A model generated the notes under the pieces. The model saw nothing but the letters and a program-made list of their open reading frames with translations, was not told where the DNA came from and did no database searches. Positions 4,623 to 6,352 of a stretch of DNA of 6,352 nucleotides are shown one piece after another (within the stretch, counting starts at the first letter, position 1; each line of letters opens with the position of its first letter). The DNA is from Methanobacteriota archaeon (GTDB lineage Archaea; Hydrothermarchaeota; Hydrothermarchaeia; Hydrothermarchaeales; JACRDW01), in the NCBI GenBank assembly GCA_016212785.1, contig JACRDW010000061.1, positions 1 through 6,352 of the forward strand, written 5' to 3'. Both the position numbers and the translations under genes were made by a program.

Positions 4623-5378
4623 TTAACAGCCCAAAATCTTCTCAAGCATCTTTTTCGCTTCTCTGTACGCCTTTGATTCTTTAGGAATTTTCAGAAGGTT
4701 TTTATTTTTGAAGTTGAACTCTTCAATCAGCGGGTCATAGGGAATGCTCCCCAGATATTTCATCCCGAGTTCGTTCGCTGCCTTTTCTATCTCGCCGCTG
4801 ACTTCTTCGCTCTGGACTTTGTTTCCAACTACATAGAAATTTTTCACATCGCTTCCGACTTCTGCAGAGACGTCCTTTATTCTTTTGATAGTTTCTAAGC
4901 CCATTCTCGAGGCATCTGTCACTATAACCAAATCGTCGATGGAAGTCGAGGTTTTCCTCGAGATGTGCTCTATTCCAGCCTCGCAGTCCATGAGTATGTA
5001 GTCGTAGGAGTAGCCTCCGGTTAGTATGTTCCTCTCAAAGCTGCTCCTCAGCAGATGATTTATTATGCAGTAGCAGCCCTCGCTCTCGCCACGTCCCATC
5101 ACCAGGATATCGAAGCCCTCCTGCTCGTTCATCACGAGCATCGTTGCAAAGTCGTCGCTGAACTGCTCTGGATTCATAGTCTTGCCCTGATATTTTTTCA
5201 CCATGTCTGAAAGCCTGAGGTAATCCTTCACTCTAAGAACACCCGGCAGGCATTCGTTCGGGTCAGAGTCTATTACGAGAATTTCCTTCCTATCGCTGTC
5301 AAGCAAGCTTTTTAGAAAAAGCGCTCCGAGCGTCGTTTTTCCGGTACCGCCTTTTCCGGCGAATCCTATCACTTTCAT
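4623..5378 (-). CDS. cooC: CooC-type nickel-insertion ATPase (MinD/SIMIBI P-loop)
   Basis: This 251-residue cytoplasmic ATPase likely loads nickel into carbon monoxide dehydrogenase or acetyl-CoA decarbonylase/synthase. It has the deviant Walker A KGGTGKTT (residues 9-16), a switch I region IDSDPN (36-41), the Cys-x-Cys pair Cys102 and Cys104 in GESEGCYCIINHLLR, Walker B ILMDCEAG (128-135, Asp131), and a nucleotide-base region VVGNKV. The CxC pair binds metal at the dimer interface in characterised CooC and separates it from ParA/MinD relatives. ATG 5378 is chosen because the P-loop protein begins MKVIGFAGKGG; the extension to 5453 lies inside the upstream gene. It follows the zinc-ribbon gene by 4 bases, a clear operon. 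No carbon monoxide dehydrogenase gene is in the window. Confidence 0.88.
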   Translation of the reverse strand: MKVIGFAGKGGTGKTTLGALFLKSLLDSDRKEILVIDSDPNECLPGVLRVKDYLRLSDMVKKYQGKTMNPEQFSDDFATMLVMNEQEGFDILVMGRGESEGCYCIINHLLRSSFERNILTGGYSYDYILMDCEAGIEHISRKTSTSIDDLVIVTDASRMGLETIKRIKDVSAEVGSDVKNFYVVGNKVQSEEVSGEIEKAANELGMKYLGSIPYDPLIEEFNFKNKNLLKIPKESKAYREAKKMLEKILGC

Positions 5379-5382
5379 GCCG

Positions 5383-5583
5383 TCACTTTCCGAGACATTC
5401 TCTTGCGTACTTGCACCAGTCGGCACAGGAAGGCGTCTTCTCCCTGCACACAACTGCGCCGCAGCTGCACTTCGCTGCCTGCTCGTCGCTGAACATTTCT
5501 ACTTCTTTCCCGCACTTCGGGCAGGTCAGGAGAATTATTTCAGGCCTTTTAACAGCCTCGCTTCCAGGGCACTCGAATACCAT
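5383..5583 (-). CDS. Small cysteine-rich zinc-ribbon protein
   Basis: This 66-residue protein has nine cysteines. CPKCG (21-25) and CSCG (39-42) form a zinc ribbon or rubredoxin-like knuckle. An N-terminal ECPG and a C-terminal PSCADWCKYARECLG (51-65) add further cysteines in a C-x3-C-x5-C arrangement that could bind a second metal or an iron-sulfur cluster. The C-terminal motif is one I have seen in small zinc-ribbon proteins and domains of anaerobes, without a firm function. It starts at ATG 5583, with AGGTGA at 5587-5592 as ribosome binding site, and is the first gene of the operon with cooC. That context suggests a role in metal handling or maturation, but this is inference. Confidence 0.82.
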   Translation of the reverse strand: MVFECPGSEAVKRPEIILLTCPKCGKEVEMFSDEQAAKCSCGAVVCREKTPSCADWCKYARECLGK

Positions 5584-5586
5584 AAA

Positions 5587-5621
5587 TCACCTATTCTATT
5601 TTAACAACTTAAAATTTATAT
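5587..5621. promoter_or_regulatory. Shared divergent promoter of the zinc-ribbon/cooC operon and polB
   Basis: One AT-rich block can serve both directions. On the plus strand TTTATAT (5615-5621) predicts transcription start near 5643, 12 bases before polB. On the minus strand the same bases read ATATAAAT (5614-5621), predicting a start near 5592, next to AGGTGA (5587-5592). No second TATA is evident in the 71-base gap. A weak GGGT at 5644-5647 may help polB initiation. Confidence 0.45.
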
Positions 5622-5654
5622 CTGTAGTGGCATATTATTATTCGGGTATAAAAA

Positions 5655-6352
5655 ATGAAGGGCTTTTTGCTGGACATAGATTATGAGACCAGAAATAATA
5701 AAGCAGTCTTAAAACTCTTTCTCAAGGGTGAGGAGTCGAACTTTATCGCAACTGATGATTCTTTCTTGCCATACTTTTACGTGCTCCCGAGCGGATTCCG
5801 AGAGGAAGCTGGCGAGAAATGCCATCTTCCTGACGGAAGAGAGATTGAAGCACTAATCCGAAGAATTAGAGAAGCCGGTGAAGGAAAAATCAAGGACGTG
5901 CTGCTTGAGGACAAAAAATTTTTTGGGAGGGACTTAAAGGCGCTTAAAGTCGTGCTGGAACATCCCCAGGACGTGCCGAGACTCAGGGAGATTATAAAAA
6001 ACATAGAAGGCGTGGATATGGTACTCGAGCACGACATTCTATTCGTCAGGCGCTATTTAATCGACAGGGATATCGCCCCTCTCAGCTGGATTGAGGTCGA
6101 AGGAGAAAAGATTTCTCCAGCAGAAGGAAAATTTCCGGAATTAAAAGTGCTTGCCTTTGATACCGAAGTTTACAATCCGAAGGGTGCGCCCAGGGAGAAG
6201 GTGGACCCAATAATAATGATAAGCCTTGCCTCGAATACTGGCTTGAGAAAAGTTCTGACCTGGAAGAAGCCCGAGAGGAACATCGACTTCGTCGAGGTTC
6301 TGGAAAATGAAAAGGCGATTTTGAAGAGATTTGAGGAAATAATGAGGCAGGA
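5655..6352 (+). CDS. polB: Family B DNA polymerase, N-terminal part (3' partial)
   Basis: The open frame gives 232 complete codons and runs off the window; full archaeal PolB proteins are about 780 residues. This is the replicative or repair DNA polymerase with 3'-5' proofreading. Residues 1-130 are the N-terminal domain: DIDYETRNNK, FLPYFYVLP (37-45), FGRDLKALKV and LEHPQDVPRLREII (101-114). Pro39 and Tyr40 align with the uracil-sensing pocket residues Pro36 and Tyr37 of Pyrococcus polymerase, so read-ahead stalling at uracil is plausible. RRYLIDRDIAPLSWIEV follows. The exonuclease begins with Exo I, LAFDTEVYNP, giving the metal-binding Asp169 and Glu171. Polymerase motifs A-C lie outside the window. 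ATG 5655 fits the family N-terminus and is preceded by an AT-rich leader with only a weak GGGT site. Confidence 0.93.
   Translation, partial: MKGFLLDIDYETRNNKAVLKLFLKGEESNFIATDDSFLPYFYVLPSGFREEAGEKCHLPDGREIEALIRRIREAGEGKIKDVLLEDKKFFGRDLKALKVVLEHPQDVPRLREIIKNIEGVDMVLEHDILFVRRYLIDRDIAPLSWIEVEGEKISPAEGKFPELKVLAFDTEVYNPKGAPREKVDPIIMISLASNTGLRKVLTWKKPERNIDFVEVLENEKAILKRFEEIMRQ

Noticed and set aside
5379..5453. 25-residue N-terminal extension of the CooC protein
   Set aside because: It lies within the zinc-ribbon gene, and family members begin at the MKV strand directly before the P-loop.
1..6352. tRNA, rRNA, CRISPR array, C/D box RNA, integrase or transposase
   Set aside because: None was found by reading both strands; no regularly spaced repeats, cloverleaf or recombinase motifs are visible.

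Overview
The window reads as archaeal chromosome, probably from a euryarchaeote-like lineage. The evidence is a family B DNA polymerase with the archaeal N-terminal layout, a methanogen-like ketol-acid reductoisomerase, AT-rich TATA boxes about 25-35 bases ahead of starts with very short leaders, GGTGA/GGAGG-type ribosome binding sites, and archaeal-style small toxin-antitoxin genes. I cannot name the genus.

Layout. Bases 1-1860 (+) hold the end of a branched-chain amino acid operon: the 3' end of ilvB (acetolactate synthase large subunit), a 125-base gap with two hairpins, ilvN (regulatory subunit) and ilvC (ketol-acid reductoisomerase). The ilvN stop and ilvC start overlap as ATGA. Bases 1863-3980 form a visibly more AT-rich accessory block. 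It contains a broken gene for a secreted cysteine-rich protein (-), a 233-residue membrane-anchored protein of unknown function (-), a truncated nucleotidyltransferase (-), and an antitoxin/TumE-type toxin pair (+). A second TA pair of VapBC type (+) follows at 4056-4606. Bases 4623-5583 (-) hold a two-gene operon of a small zinc-ribbon protein and a CooC-type nickel-insertion ATPase. It diverges from polB (+), which starts at 5655 and runs off the window.

The most notable observation is that the last 30 or so bases of ilvC occur twice. The tail at 1828-1862 is repeated at 3981-4015 with 31 of 35 bases identical. The second copy still reads as the ilvC C-terminus (AEIRKIFRKK then stop) and is fused directly to the end of the toxin gene. 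All four differences are transitions: one is silent, one is Met to Ile, and two together turn stop TAG into stop TGA. The two copies bracket the accessory block exactly, as expected for a segment integrated at the 3' end of ilvC with attL/attR-like repeats, or for loss of a second ilvC copy. No integrase is present in the block. The left edge also cuts the cysteine-rich gene. That gene keeps a TATA box, a strong ribosome binding site, a signal-peptide-like start and a Cys-rich mature region, but has two in-frame TAG codons and no 3' end.

Taken together, the accessory part resembles a small decaying island of toxin-antitoxin and membrane genes inserted between housekeeping genes, with the ilv operon left intact on its left.
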